Positions 1 through 12,164 of a stretch of 64,000 nt of DNA are shown here, piece by piece (within the stretch, counting starts at the first letter, position 1; each line of letters opens with the position of its first letter). Source of the stretch: Parelaphostrongylus tenuis. Lineage: Eukaryota; Nematoda; Chromadorea; Rhabditida; Metastrongylidae. The translations under genes and the position numbers were made by a program. Where the stretch lies: positions 51,608 to 115,607 of the forward strand of contig JAHQIW010001431.1 in the NCBI GenBank assembly GCA_019055375.1. The letters run 5' to 3'. The notes beneath the pieces are model-generated. The model saw only the letters and a program-made list of their open reading frames with translations, made no database searches and was not told where the DNA came from.

Positions 1-889
1 ATCCCAGAATATTACCTATCCACTTGAATTACAACAGAAGACCTACCTTGTGATTGCATTTGGTTTACTCCTACCAAAATTTCCGGCACTGGTCCACTTT
101 TCGCGTGGACTATGCTTTTGAATGAAAATGCCAGCATTACTCATGACTAAAGTGATCCTTGTAATAGATTAAATCTGCAATCGAATCACAGCTCAAATCC
201 AATACCATCTAGACGAATTTCATTGGAAGACAAGGAGGAAAAATAAGACGAGATACTAAGGAGAAGAAACCTAGGAAGCGAAAAATTGGATGTTTTTTTA
301 CTTAATTGTCTTTCATACAGATCTCTTCATATATTGCTTCTCATATTCGTGAAACTGATCAAATTCAAAAACTGTCGCAGTTTCTAACTAATAGAGGGCA
401 CTGACAAATATGACCTTATTTTTAGCGATTTTTAAGTCTTCATTGCTGAAAATAGTTTCAACGAACTAATGTGACAACAGCTTTTTGGATCCACTGTTGA
501 CTTTCGTGTTCAAGTTCCTTGCTCCAGTAATTAAGAATATAGATTTTTATGAGGAAAACTCCTTAGATCCACAACTTTCTACACAGTTTGTAATACCTGT
601 ATATCATGCTTCCAAATAGAGCGAGGGAAGATAAAAGTGCCGTCAGAAAGGACAAGTAAAGAATGTTTTCCAAAAGTGGAAAAATTTGGTCTCGCATAGA
701 ATGCTGTGGCTTCAGAAGCTGTTTACAGCTATGAAGCGACGCATTTCAACTCATATAATCTCTCATTTATATTTCACACAGTGCAAACACACTTTCTACG
801 AGTTCCATCACTGCGCTCATTCGATTTTTGCTTTCTTGCATCCATAGCCCACGAAGGTTGTTAAATTTGTATACCAGTTGGAGCTGGTA
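1..889. other. AT-rich stretch, no gene seen
   Basis: No open frame with splice sites, no recognisable repeat and no tRNA-like signal were found by eye on either strand. Probably intergenic or intronic. Confidence 0.4.
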
Positions 890-1750
890 ACTAAGTTTCT
901 TGCTCAACGGCAACAAATGAAAAACCGATCTCATTCGCTTGACAAGGACTTTTCATAGGAATGTTAATGATTAGTTGAAGGCTTAAATTTCGGGCTAGAG
1001 ATAGACATGGCTGGTCTTCGAAAAAAAATCTTTTATAACGCTGTAAAGTCGAAATTAATCTATGTTACACACGCGCATATTTAGCCAAACAGGGCTCTTT
1101 CTGCATACTGTTAATAACAGTTCGATAGCGCAATGTTTGCTGATTCAAACGTCGTGCTTATTTTCCGGAAAGATGGCTACTGTTTTCATAAGCGAGCAAG
1201 TGTTCTTTTGGTCAGTTCACGTGCCGCTGGATGAGGCGGCAAGGTGGGCTAACGCGTTAATCTATCGATTTTCGACTGGTTTTATAGAAATAAGATCTTG
1301 CTATTTAAGTTTTTTCGCTGCTTTGAAAGAAAAACTTCAGATGAAACATATGACTCTGCTACAAAAATACTTCAAAAATCTTTATTTTGCCATCAATACG
1401 GATAATCAATCACATTATGATCACCACTTCGATGGGATTCAGGAGGCTAGAACGTCGCAGTTCCTTCCAACACTAATTTGAAGACATTCGGATATAACAA
1501 GATTTTTTGTACACGTTCATATGCTTGAAAATCGATTGATAATTGCGTCACCCATCTTGCACCCCCAGCGTTCCGTGAATTGGCCAACGATTACTTGCTC
1601 GCGCATGCAAATCCAATCTTATTTTTTCTTGTTGCACTATAGAAAAACGATCGTTCCAGAGATTAAGCACAGCATTGGAATCAGCATAGATTACGCTATC
1701 GAATGATTACCATTAGTCTAAAAGAAGGGCTCTGTACGGCTAGAAAAATG
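890..1750 (+). repeat. Anonymous interspersed repeat R, longest copy
   Basis: This stretch shares several blocks with 8985-9460 and with 36170-36490. One shared block reads CGATCTCATTCGCTTGACA-like, another is CTTTTATAACGCTGTAAA followed by TATGTTACACACG. The 3' half shares a GAATTGGCCAACGATTACTTG-like block and a CTATCGAATGATTACCAT block with 8985-9460. A 139-codon open frame (1062-1481) lies inside the repeat and has no recognisable domain, so I treat it as repeat sequence and not a gene. Termini were not determined. Confidence 0.6.
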
Positions 1751-4240
1751 CGGGTGTGGAACAAACGGGTTTTCCTTCTGCAGCAGCGTCAAAGAAAGGC
1801 TTTTTCAAAAACCGGTCACGTGTGGCTGTAGTCGGAGATCCAAACTTTCATTGTCATTGACTGTTATTGACTTAACTGTTATTAACGCTCTTGAAAAGGT
1901 ACTGTACCGCGAACGAGATCAGTTTTTCCATATGCCGCTGCCTTACATTTCTGCTTCCTTCATGAATGCAGCTAAAACTGTTCATCTTCAATAGCTTAAT
2001 TCACGGTATAGCCACGCTAAAACGCTCCCAAGTCTCAACTGCATCAACTCTTCAATCTCCCTGGATCAGACAGAGCTCTTCAAGAACAAATCTTGCACCT
2101 TTTTCGCTATCCGAGAAGGATGAGTGTCCGATGAATCTTGGTTAGCTAGGACAAAGGCGGCAGTCTGATGTTTCAGAGCACATGAAACTCATATATCGAG
2201 TTTTCCCAGTTCGAACTTCTTAAGAAGGAGCGATTTCCTCCAGTTGGCATAATAGTGTTCCCTACGGTATTCCACGAGACTTGTGGCTGTCGCTCTTTTG
2301 ATGCAACTTCCAGGAATCAAACTTGATTTCATTTTTCAAAGAAAACTTTGGTTTCAGAAAGTCTAAAATACTATGTAAGAATTTTGTGCTTCTTTGAGGC
2401 AGTTGATTAAAGCCACTAATGAGTCTCCCATAGTTTGATGCTCTCTATATTATATACTCCTCAAGGAAATATGTTAAAAAATGATTTTGTTCTAACCTCA
2501 TCTTAATTAATCAGTGTTTTTTAGAATGACTAGGCTAACATAATTCGTGTGGAACTTCTATTTGTTTTATATTAGTCAAACAAAGGTTTTGTACCAGCCT
2601 CGTGTCAGCCTAATAATCTAAAAGAGTATTAGCTAATTGCTTAATTGTTCAAATGAATTAGCATAGATGAATTCTTTGTCATAATGTATGTGGGCAATGT
2701 TCATTAGAGCATAATTTATGCTACATTCATACTACAAGTATCACTTGAATTCATTTATTTAGTGTCTTTTTCTCCATGTTACTACATAAAGCACACAAAA
2801 AGCTTGCTTTCCGCACTCAATTTCTACTTCAACACATTTCTCTGCAAATTTTTTCTCAATTTTGGAATTTTCACTAGTTGTAGAATCTCACAGAAAAACC
2901 AAGTGAAGGTGAAAATGTGAATTTAATCGAGTCATTATGACGTCGGTGTATTTTTTACGTGGATAAATTACTTTCAAAAGTAGTGGCTCCTACGTCGAAT
3001 ATCAAATGGATAATCTGGCAGTTAGAAAAATTTTTCCTTTCACCTTATATTGAAAGTGCATCATAAAGTAGACAAATTTTGCAACATTCTTTATCGAAAA
3101 TTACATAAGCCTTTCCCAACATTTTATGCGCTTTCATTTAGAGTAAAACAAAAATTATATTACATATGTTCACGGCATAGGTAAAAAAATCAAATTACGG
3201 TAAACTTATAGAAAAGGCGTCAGTCCGCCAACGCCATTTTTCTATATGTCGGCTTTTCGGTTCTACATTGCATTAAGATGAATTTTTCTGTTTTATTTCT
3301 TTATTTCCTGAGTATGACATCATGTAAATGAATGAAAATTTGATGAATCCTAAACTTTTATTGCTTTCTCATTAAAGATATTATACCATTTTCTTAAATG
3401 AAACGAGATATCTATGTCATTTTTGGTGATGCTGCATGTTTCTAATGTGCAAGCCTTTTCAACAGTTGTTGCTAAATTTCCAAAAAGTAGTAGCGAAATT
3501 CCTTACTTTCCAACAGAAAAGGCCTCTTTCTAACGTTTAGAGTACATAGAATTACTATAAAGTACTCATTCAGTCATGAGTGTGTTCCACATTTCATAAA
3601 GAACTAAAAACAAAAGAGAATAAAAATAAAAACTATTGCTCAGTTTTATAGCTTGAGGCTGAAATAGAACTTTCTTCAAGAAACCTGGAAAAAGTGAGTT
3701 TTGTGGTTTTGCCTTAGTGGAACATGGAAAGTTGTTTAATTGTGGAAAACATATGTAGGTTGTACTAATTCTATTCGCCTAATCAACTCAACTACAAGTG
3801 GAGACATGCTAGCTCAGAGCTGGACGCTAGATTTATTTGATGGCTCGCATACGTCAAAATCAAATGAAGCCATCACAAATGTTTTGGCGCAGTAAGACAA
3901 GACAGAATCTAGGAGTTTGATGCATCTAAATAAATGTAATATGATTGCCACATAATTTTTGATGGAGTATGTTTGCATAAAAGTCAGGAAATTACATCCA
4001 GCGGAACGAACAAGGCTAGTTATTTCTGAATGATGGTTTATCCATATAAAAATACTCCGATTTCGCATTGATTATGATAAATTTGAGTTTTTCACCTTTT
4101 CTTTGGAGCTCCAACAAGATTTTGCAAACGGTAAACACTTTACTTTCGAAAACAAATTCGAAGAAAAGAATCTTGAACTAGTGGAATTATTTTTATTTAA
4201 CTGCTTTATCGGTGGCAAGATTTCATAAACATAACCAATG
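1751..4240. other. AT-rich non-coding stretch
   Basis: Very AT-rich. No exon-like frame with acceptor and donor was recognised. An 84-codon minus-strand frame at 3814-4068 has no domain and no splice support and was not called. Confidence 0.4.
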
Positions 4241-4244
4241 ATGT

Positions 4245-4425
4245 CGAGTGATGCTTCAAAAGTTCCGCGTTCAGCCGGGACTCTAACCCGTGCCCCATTC
4301 TATCCGGAAGCTCGCGCTTTAACCCGTTGCACTACTGACGCCCATTTTTCACACCACTTTCTCTGCATCACAGCGCATCTATCTGTCAGCCGTTTTGGAC
4401 ATCACTCGACATAACTGGGTGTAGT
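4245..4425 (-). repeat. tRNA-derived SINE, family S3
   Basis: On the minus strand this reads as a tRNA-like head. A box-A-like TAGTGCAACGGGTTAAAG is followed about 45 bases later by a box-B-like GGGTTAGAGTCCC. The non-tRNA body (CACACCACTTTCTCTGCATC on the plus strand) matches the copy at 24893-25066 (ACACCAGTCTCTCTATACTA). Known biology: RNA polymerase III SINEs carry such internal A and B boxes. The stems of a real tRNA do not form, so this is a retroposon and not a tRNA gene. Confidence 0.6.
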
Positions 4426-4524
4426 ATTGTTGATCTGATTTGTTCATTGCGTTAGTAATCTCTCAGTGCACTGATTTTTAGTGAACTAGAAAAGATGGTT
4501 ATTAAATAACTGAATTTGAGTGAT

Positions 4525-4900
4525 ATTTGAAGCCTATTATGGCATTTATATTTGCTAGACATCGTGTCGCAACCTTTCGACCTCACGAGCATCACGATGC
4601 TTTCGGCTATTCCCCGTTATGGATAGGGAATCGATGGCGTACAAGTTACACTCTGCGTAAGGTGACAGGATTATCGTAACCTTCATTTCAGAGCGATTGA
4701 ATGTCGATTTTTGCTTGCCTTAGCTTACGGCTATTACGCCAGCATATATATAATCAAAACTTCCAATTGACTATTTTGAGACCTCGTTTGAAATGGCGAA
4801 TAACCGGAAAGCAGCGTGGTAGTGATGAGGTCGAAAGACTCGGGACACGCGTCTAGCACTGTATAAGTGCCATAACAAATCTCATATAAAACTTGAAAAT
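4525..4900. mobile_element. Small inverted-repeat element with hammerhead-like ends (copy B)
   Basis: Both ends carry related sequence in opposite orientation. The left end (4540-4610, read on the minus strand) and the right end (4811-4871, plus strand) each contain GAGGTCGAAAG, then CACG, a GTC, and TAGCA, ending near TGCC. The right end reads GTGATGAGGTCGAAAGACTC, then ACACGCGTC at about 4845-4853, then TAGCAC. This corresponds to a type-I hammerhead with a short stem II (GGUC-GAAA-GACU) and a two-base-pair stem III (AC-loop-GU), followed by the cleavage triplet GUC. Position one of the core is G where C is expected and the GAAA core reads GGGA, so this copy is probably inactive. No ORF lies between the ends. 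Confidence 0.5.
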
Positions 4901-6510
4901 ACGTTGTCAGAATGTACTATATTTTTCAAGAGGTTTTAAAGCCGACTGGAAGCGTAAACACTTGTAGCATGAGTGTAGTACGTACTATGGTGTAATGAAC
5001 AGCATCTATACACTTTATGAAATAAAATTTTCAATGCAATTTATTTCAACTGTTGAGCGAATATTTTTTTGAACGACTAAGCTAGCGCGCAGTTGTAATG
5101 AAACCTTTGTTTGGCTAATATAAGACAAATAAAATCTTTATAATAAGCCTTCTTTGAGCTTCATCATTTAAGAGGACATTGATCAATCAAGTAAGTGTTC
5201 AAAGAAAATCGGTTTTTTGACATAGTAAATGAATAAATGAAACAGTTATTAACAAAAGTCAGAGTAACTATGCTGCTAACATGAAGACATTTGTGAAGAT
5301 GTTGATTTTGTCAGAAATCACAGTAGTTTCTTCATCAACAGGTTAGTCGAACAGTATAAGACTACAAGAAACTCATAGACAAACTCTGCGATCGTCCTAT
5401 TATTATTCCTTGAATTTTAGATTCGCCCACCTTTTTTTTATGTTTTCACATGATCGATTATCATTTTTACTGTGTGGATCCAGCAGTTCTTGGATTCGAT
5501 TTCGGGTTTCCTTAGATTCAGGAAAACTCGAGGAATTGAAATTGAATCCAAATTATTGACCTTTCTTACGCAAGCTGTTGAAAGAAGTACGAAATACAAC
5601 TCGAACAAAACATTTTAGTACAATCACTGAACTGTTGTAATGAATTCTAGCAAAATATTTATTTATATCAATAAAACACTGAATATTTTGTTAGCAAATA
5701 CGCCTTTTTGATGCGTAAGGATAGTAGTTAAAAAGATCACTATCAATATTGTTAAATCGGATAGAAAATGAACATGTGTATTTGATTATTACTACCTTCA
5801 GCGCACTATTTTTATGCACACATATTCAAACCACACATTACGAGATATATATAGTTAGTGATAATTATAGTAACGCATTTAAAGGTAATTATAAGCTTGT
5901 GACTTTAGTCCGTAAAAAATCTGACGGTTTAATTCCCAGCTATCTTGTGCTATAAGTGGCATACATTAGTGATGGCGAAAGTAAAATATCACACCTATAA
6001 CTAGAACTTTTTAAGATATAGAGAATTTGGCAAAATGGCAGTGTGATTGTTTGCTTCGATAGAGCACTGACCTGAAACGTCTGAAGGCTATTCGTAAAAA
6101 TTTTTATGCTCTAAATATTTATTCAACCACGTGTACGATGGTACGAATGAAGACGAATGCATCATGAGTCATGACTCTATCTTTATCATAAGTCTGCTAA
6201 GCCTTGTTCCTCATTTCTCCCTTTTTCATCGCTGTCATCTTTGTAGGATAATTTTTTAAAAAAGAACATATACGCTCTCTGTAATCTCTATCTTAGATGT
6301 TCAATTGCCTTTTATGTTTTTTTTTGTCTTTTTCTCCTACTGTACATTGAAATCTACATTTACATCTGCGAATCTAAAATTTCACTCCGACACCTCATAC
6401 CTCGTGATCAATGAATTTAATGCGCGTACTTTGTTATATGTAAATCTAAACGTGGTTTTCTTAAACTTGTAATTTAGCGCTGTTTATATAAGGTTATTTT
6501 TAGAGCAAAA
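4901..6510. other. AT-rich upstream region of the cysteine-rich gene
   Basis: No exon or repeat was recognised. The promoter of the gene starting at 6511 should lie in the 3' part, but no specific element can be named. Confidence 0.35.
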
Positions 6511-9500
6511 ATGCCCTCCACATTGGTTTCAGCGATGATAACGATCGTTCTAGCGTTCCACAGTGTAACCGATGGTTTTCGAATGGTTAGTAAGTTCCTT
6601 TAATAACTAATCAACAATAAAGGTTTCTTGTATTGAAGAACATTATTATAAAGAAACTGTGATAACTGAATTAAATTCTGAAGAAATCTAAGGGCTGTCT
6701 CTTATCAGGATCTCCTCTAAAATAACAGTTCAAATACTTTTGTCTACTGAAGTATGTTTACAACATCGCTTGTTCAAAACTAACTCCAAAATATGAATTT
6801 CGCTAACTCCAATTCTTCTGAATTCCTAGAAGAGAAAGAAAATAGACTTCAGGAAAAGTAAAAGTTGAGAAAGACCTGTTGGTAAAGTAGGCGCTCAATT
6901 CATAGTTGAATTAAGGATGAGTGAAAAACATTTAACCCTTTTATTATAAATCTCGTTTAATACATAATTATTTCATGCGGTGAGAAACAGCTTGTAAATT
7001 CTTGAGACGTTTTTTTGTCGAGCAATTTTATATCTTCATTTTTTAAACAATTTCAGCTAGACTATCGGCGTCCAGTTTGTACACCTGAGCAATCATGTTC
7101 CTATGAAGCTTTCGGAATTCTATTTGCCTTGTGCGATTGTCCACACGAGAATTCAGTGTGCCCACGTGACGAAAAAAATGCAGTTGAACATCGAGGAACG
7201 TTTTATAATGTAAGTCAATAGGGGGCTTGATTTTTTTGTAATTTTCTCCATGGAAACTTTCTAAGCAAATTATGCCACCGCTTTAACTCACTAAGCCACT
7301 TACTTTCTGTAAACGCCGCGTAAATTTTTTACGCCACACAACTGGGACGTACTTTAGACACAATACTGTCTTATTAATTCCATCTAATCGTTTTTTCCTT
7401 GAGCCTTTGAAGCCTGTTCCAGGGCTTTTAGTACTCATTAGTCATCACTTACCAGCTGTTACTGTATTGTTGCTATAATGGCAGTGATATCTAGCACAGC
7501 TCTTGCAATTTTCCGCATAGAAATTTCAAACTTCTTCTCAGAAGAGTGGGCATACTGAGTGGAGACCGACGCGTTGTAGATTAAAGCTGGATTAGAAATT
7601 CCAATGACAGTCATACTGGCGCGATAAACCGTTGGTATAGTAAATATTCCGCGGTGTAAAAATACTTGGCGGAGCAGTCCAACGTGAAATTTAGATAGGT
7701 GCATAAAAATATCGAATGATTTTGTTAATTTTCTCAGTTCATTACAGTTCTGTTCACCAAGAAATGTGCAGATTTGTGAACATGGCGAAATTTCGACAAC
7801 TGTCTCCGGAATACAAACGGCTATTCACTGTATTTGTCCGGAAGACAATGAATTAGTTCAGCAACCCAACGAAATCAAGGGCGTCACTGACTATGTATGC
7901 CGCCAGGTACTGTGTTTATGAAATGACCAATTTGTAATAATGTTAATATAAAAGTATTTTCAATCGTTCCAATATCGATTACTCAAAAATGATGTAGTAG
8001 TCGAAGGCGATTCGATAACTCTCGGTGGTATTTTTACTACTCCAGCTCTATCCTGAAATCGGTGAAATCGTTCAGTTACGAAGAACAACTATACACCAGA
8101 TCTCGACAGGTGCTTGTGTTTGTGCATGGGTGTGGATGTGGGTGTGTGCACGTTCATAACGAGTAATTCATAGTAATAATACTTGCCTTGTTATTGATTT
8201 CTGTACAAGAGCGTTTGAAGTGATTCTTCAGATTTTCCTTCTAATTCAATACAAGCCCTTCACTTCTTAGAAGCACAAAGGACTAACAAATTAAACATTT
8301 CATAATGTCGTATATGAAGTGCGCTTCATGTCACATGCCTACTCAACTTGATTCAGATCACTGTGAAAGTAATTAAGCAATTCATCACATTATCTTTGAA
8401 TAATATGATGCCATTATGAGACATTTCTATAACACGCGATTGGTTTGATCGCATCGAATCGCCTATTTTTTATCAAGGATACACATTTTTTTAATCAAAA
8501 AGATTTCCCCGAGAAGATTCCTCTTTGTATCATTGTCATAGCTGTCAATGTTGTTCCGAAAATTAGATATTATAATCAGAAAATTGGCTAATGAACACTA
8601 AATGACGTCACTTTCAGAAACGGCACTGCATCATCGACGAGGTGTGTGGATTAAAAAGCTCTGTGGGCGAGACGAGGTATGCATACTGTTGAGTAAACTA
8701 GAGAGTTTTATTATTCATATGTAAATGGTAATTCTTGCTTGAAATCAATATAAGAGAAAGATGATTAGTTAAAAGAATAATATGATATGTGATTACCAGT
8801 TAACGTTGGATTAATATCACAACTGTTGATATCAACGATCCATTAATGATTAGATAGCTTTTTGCTAATGCTAACATAGGGGAAAAAATGAATCGCATTG
8901 ATTTCTAAACAAAATTATGTTTTGCAGCACAGATTACCAAGCCCATCCTACGCTCTACAAGCAGTTTTCATAAATAATGTCAATGGTTGTTTCGAAAGCT
9001 TGAACCTCGAGCTAGTCTTATATTTTGCCGCTTTTTGAAGAAGCTTTTCTATAATGCTGAAAAATTTTTCAAAAAATTGTGTTTCACATCAGCCACGCAA
9101 TTCAACTATTGCTTCGGCGGAAGCACCAAAAGCACATGAAAGTGGAGAGAAAATCTTCTAGTGTCGGAGTTAGGTACTCCGGAGTTTTTTACAAAGTGAC
9201 GAAACAATTCCTAATTAAATACACCCCATTTAGTCTTCATCGAGCGATGTTCGCGCCGACCCGCCTTCTGCCCTTCATCCTACCGCCCATGAATTAGCCA
9301 AAGAATACTTGCACGCGCATTTGAATCAGTCTTAATTTCTCTTCTGCGTTGCAGAGAAAAGGCTGTTTTCAGTATATAGGAATAGCGCTGGAATCTGTAA
9401 ATTGCACTCTATCGAATGATTACTATAATCTGAGAAAGAGCTTTGTACTTCGATATATATATATACGTGTGTGACATAATCTTATTGTGAATTTTTCAGC

Positions 9501-10655
9501 ATTGTAGAAGGATTTTTCTCAAAAAAACTGGCTATGGATAGTTTAAGATTTAAGCTTTCGGATGGTTGCTAGCATTCTTCACAAAAATTTCTTGTCGAGC
9601 GTAAGGGATAAGCTTAAAAATCTGTGCTACCCAAATGGAAAGAACCCCTACTTGAAATGATCATTCGCGGAAATGACGCATACTAGATTTTCGACATCTA
9701 CTTCAGCGTTTTTGATAGAAAGTTTTTTGAACTAAATCGTAAGGCATTTTCGTGATAATCTATTGATCTTTTCAATAAAAATGTGATACTCTGCTATTTA
9801 AGCGGCGCAGCTCGAGCTTCTCTAGTTCCAAACTCATTCATTTTATATAGATGCAAAGTTTCAGTTTCACAGACCGTATAAGAATGATCAAGTTATGTAA
9901 TAAATTGGGAATAAGATAGTTAAGTGTATAGCCCTAAATAGATCGCCATTTAAATTCAAAGAACTCTCTGGAGGGAGTTCATTCTAAGATAAACAGTGGT
10001 ACCAAGTGGTGAGCAAAAACAAATTGAGATGTTGAAGAATGAGCGGTCGGGCAAATGTTCCTCAGTGGTGTAGTGGTGGGGCACGAGTCCCCCGATAGGA
10101 TGAAGCTTGGGTTCGATTCCCGCCTGAGGTCGTGTTTTTGCTACCACTCAATTCTCTTAGGAATATTCAAAACATCACAACAGTGCGAAATGCACTAATA
10201 ATACTATCAATATCGAGTGATACCAAGTGTTAGTCAGATTTAGACCTTTTTTTACTAAACTTTCACCAACAGAAAATTTGTGATGGTTCGAGAGCAATGT
10301 CAAGAACTGTTCAAATGGAATCTCTCTGACATTGCTCAACAGTCACTTATCACGAGAACAAATTTATGTGCTTGATTGCTCAATTTTGTGTGTTATAATT
10401 GAACCGACAAAAAAATCACTACACTGCCAATCACTCTGGCGTCATAGTGCAAAAAAATCACAGAAGTTTTCAGAACAGCTGCTTCTTCTGTAAGGTTAGA
10501 AAAATAGTAATATCCGTTTGAGATGTCAGGAATCTAACAATTCATATTGTATGAACCTCAGGTTGTGCGAATGCCCATCGGGTACATCATGTGCATACCC
10601 GAAAAACACCGTCGCCATACTCTCAAGTCAGGTGGGCAAATGTCTCATTCCATAA
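6511..10655 (+). CDS. Secreted 16-cysteine protein, five exons, family not named
   Basis: Exons are 6511-6585, 7057-7209, 7748-7906, 8618-8676 and 10562-10655. All junctions are GT-AG, in phase, and give 179 residues ending at TAA 10653-10655. Residues 1 to about 20 form a signal peptide (MPSTLVSAMITIVLAF). The mature part has cysteines at 33, 39, 51, 53, 60, 78, 86, 104, 106, 127, 133, 139, 151, 153, 159 and 176. The first block (33-78) and the last (133-176) both follow C-x5-C-x11-C-x-C-x5/6-C-x16/17-C. The middle block keeps only C-x17-C-x-C. There is no transmembrane segment, so the product should be secreted. At exon 3 the nearer acceptor TTCTCAG would force a stop; TTACAG at 7742-7747 keeps the frame. 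Intron 4 (1.9 kb) holds repeat R and an S2 SINE. I do not recognise the family; its role is unknown. Confidence 0.72.
8985..9460 (+). repeat. Anonymous interspersed repeat R, copy in intron 4
   Basis: Shares ordered blocks with 890-1750: CTTTTCTATAATGCTG followed by TGTGTTTCACATC, then GAATTAGCCAAAGAATACTTG, then CTATCGAATGATTACTAT. The two copies differ by many substitutions and indels, so the family is old. It lies within intron 4 of the cysteine-rich gene. Confidence 0.6.
9990..10150 (+). repeat. tRNA-derived SINE, family S2 (tRNA-like head at 10061-10135)
   Basis: A tRNA-like segment starts CCTCAG and ends CTGAGG, so a six-base-pair acceptor-like stem forms. Inside are a box-A-like TGGTGTAGTGGTGG and an exact box B, GGTTCGATTCC. 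The T stem has only about four pairs and no clean anticodon arm forms, so a functional tRNA is unlikely. The GCCTGAGGTCG tail recurs in the S2 copy at 61893-62092. It sits in intron 4 of the cysteine-rich gene. Confidence 0.55.
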
Positions 10656-10671
10656 GTGAATCAATCGGTCG

Positions 10672-10723
10672 TCATCATCGTCATCATAATCATAATCACA
10701 ATCACAATCGTAATCACAGTCAT

Positions 10724-10754
<31 letters not shown>

Positions 10755-10832
10755 GCCATCATCATCGTCACCACCACCATCACTTTCATTATCATCATCA
10801 CCTTCATCATGATCGTCAACGACGAGTTAAAG
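10672..10832 (+). repeat. CAT/ATC trinucleotide-rich microsatellite in the 3' UTR
   Basis: About 160 bases of imperfect CAT/ATC/CAC/CGT triplets begin 17 bases after the stop codon of the cysteine-rich gene. In one frame this spells a polyhistidine run, in another polyisoleucine. The spliced reading frame ends at 10655, before the tract, so neither is expected to be translated. Confidence 0.8.
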
Positions 10833-11096
10833 CGTTTCCGAATCTCTGATCTCTGTATCTCTTGTGTACATAGACGAATCTGATTTAGTAATTTCGTTGT
10901 TTTGGTTTGAGATTGTGAGAAACTTCGACGGTTTGTATTGAGTGTTTGTTACGTTCTGTCACGGCCGCTCATCGAGCGCAAATGCACAATACTCATGTTT
11001 CAATCACAAATTCTTTAAAACTATTTATTCTACATTTTCTTAGATGTGCATAGTAGAGAAACTGTTGCATATAATGATTAATTCGCTGCTCTGATG

Positions 11097-11102
11097 AATA
11101 AA
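11097..11102 (+). promoter_or_regulatory. Candidate poly(A) signal AATAAA
   Basis: An AATAAA hexamer lies 442 bases after the stop codon of the cysteine-rich gene. It could end a long 3' UTR that includes the CAT tract. This is a weak call, because such hexamers are frequent in AT-rich DNA. Confidence 0.25.
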
Positions 11103-11314
11103 AAACCAGATAACAAAGCATTTTGTTTCAGTTCATTCGTTTCCCTTTAACACTAAAATTGAAAACTCTCAAACCAACAAAACACAGATCAAGTAGCTTT
11201 TGTGTAAGCTAAAATAAATCCATTACAAAACAAAAGCATTAATGAAGTAGAGGTCGCAAAACATTGATAGTGCTGCTAATATATAGCACATTTACTTCCA
11301 CATAAGAAAACAGT

Positions 11315-11354
11315 CATATATATATGCATATACATGTATATATACGAATATATA

Positions 11355-11398
<44 letters not shown>

Positions 11399-11400
11399 TG
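11315..11400. repeat. (AT)n / TATATG microsatellite
   Basis: An almost pure alternating TA tract. The small minus-strand frame rich in I and Y across it is an artefact of the repeat. Confidence 0.85.
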
Positions 11401-12164
11401 ATTGAGTCGCCTCGCGTCTTATACAACAACTCGTGACGGATAAGATTAACTCTTTGCGACCGTGTGCACTGATTTCGATATGTACGCGGCGCGCACCACG
11501 GATCGTGCATCACGATTTCGATGCTGATGAATTCAGAATTTATTTCATCGCGAAAAGCCTCTCGCTAGACGTTTGCAGTCCATCAAAGGCTCGTGGAATG
11601 CACGTGTATTGAGCGTTGGTCGGGAAATGTTCTATTCTATATTTCGAAAGATATACAAAATAATTCCAAAAAAATACATATGCATCTACAGATGTATAAG
11701 AAATTGTTTTCCGAACAAAGTCGCTGATCAGAAGAATCAAGTTTTATTCGAATATTAGTTTGTATTAAACTGATAAAGAATCTATAGTTGCCGCATGGAG
11801 CAGGCAGATGATTGAAGTTAGAGTACGCTCAGAATAGATTGTGAAATACTTCTAAATTCCAACTGTATTGCATCTTCATGATCAGCCATAGTGCCACATA
11901 ACTCATGTAGGAGAAAGCATTATACATACCATTCATACAAACAGAGCCGAAGAGCAAAACCTTTTTTACAAGACATTATTGTTCAAAACCTTTCAAGTCT
12001 TCTCAAAATCCGTCTGCCTTTCCACATGAGAGGAACAAAGGAGCAATGGCGCTTGCTTAACATCACCAGAAGTTGCCCATAAGAACAGGTGAAACATAGC
12101 TCTTCATTCGGCTGCTTTTGTAAATCTCGCACAGAAACAATAATTACTTGACAATATAATAATA

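Noticed and set aside
1062..1481. 139-codon open frame
   Set aside because: Lies inside repeat R, has no domain and no splice context.
10061..10135. Possible functional tRNA gene with paired CCTCAG/CTGAGG ends
   Set aside because: The T stem and anticodon arm do not form properly, and the segment recurs as part of a SINE family.
10547..10849. 100-codon histidine-rich frame
   Set aside because: It overlaps the last exon in another frame, then runs through a CAT microsatellite; the spliced gene explains the coding signal.
11292..11513. Tyrosine/isoleucine-rich frame
   Set aside because: Product of the (AT)n microsatellite.
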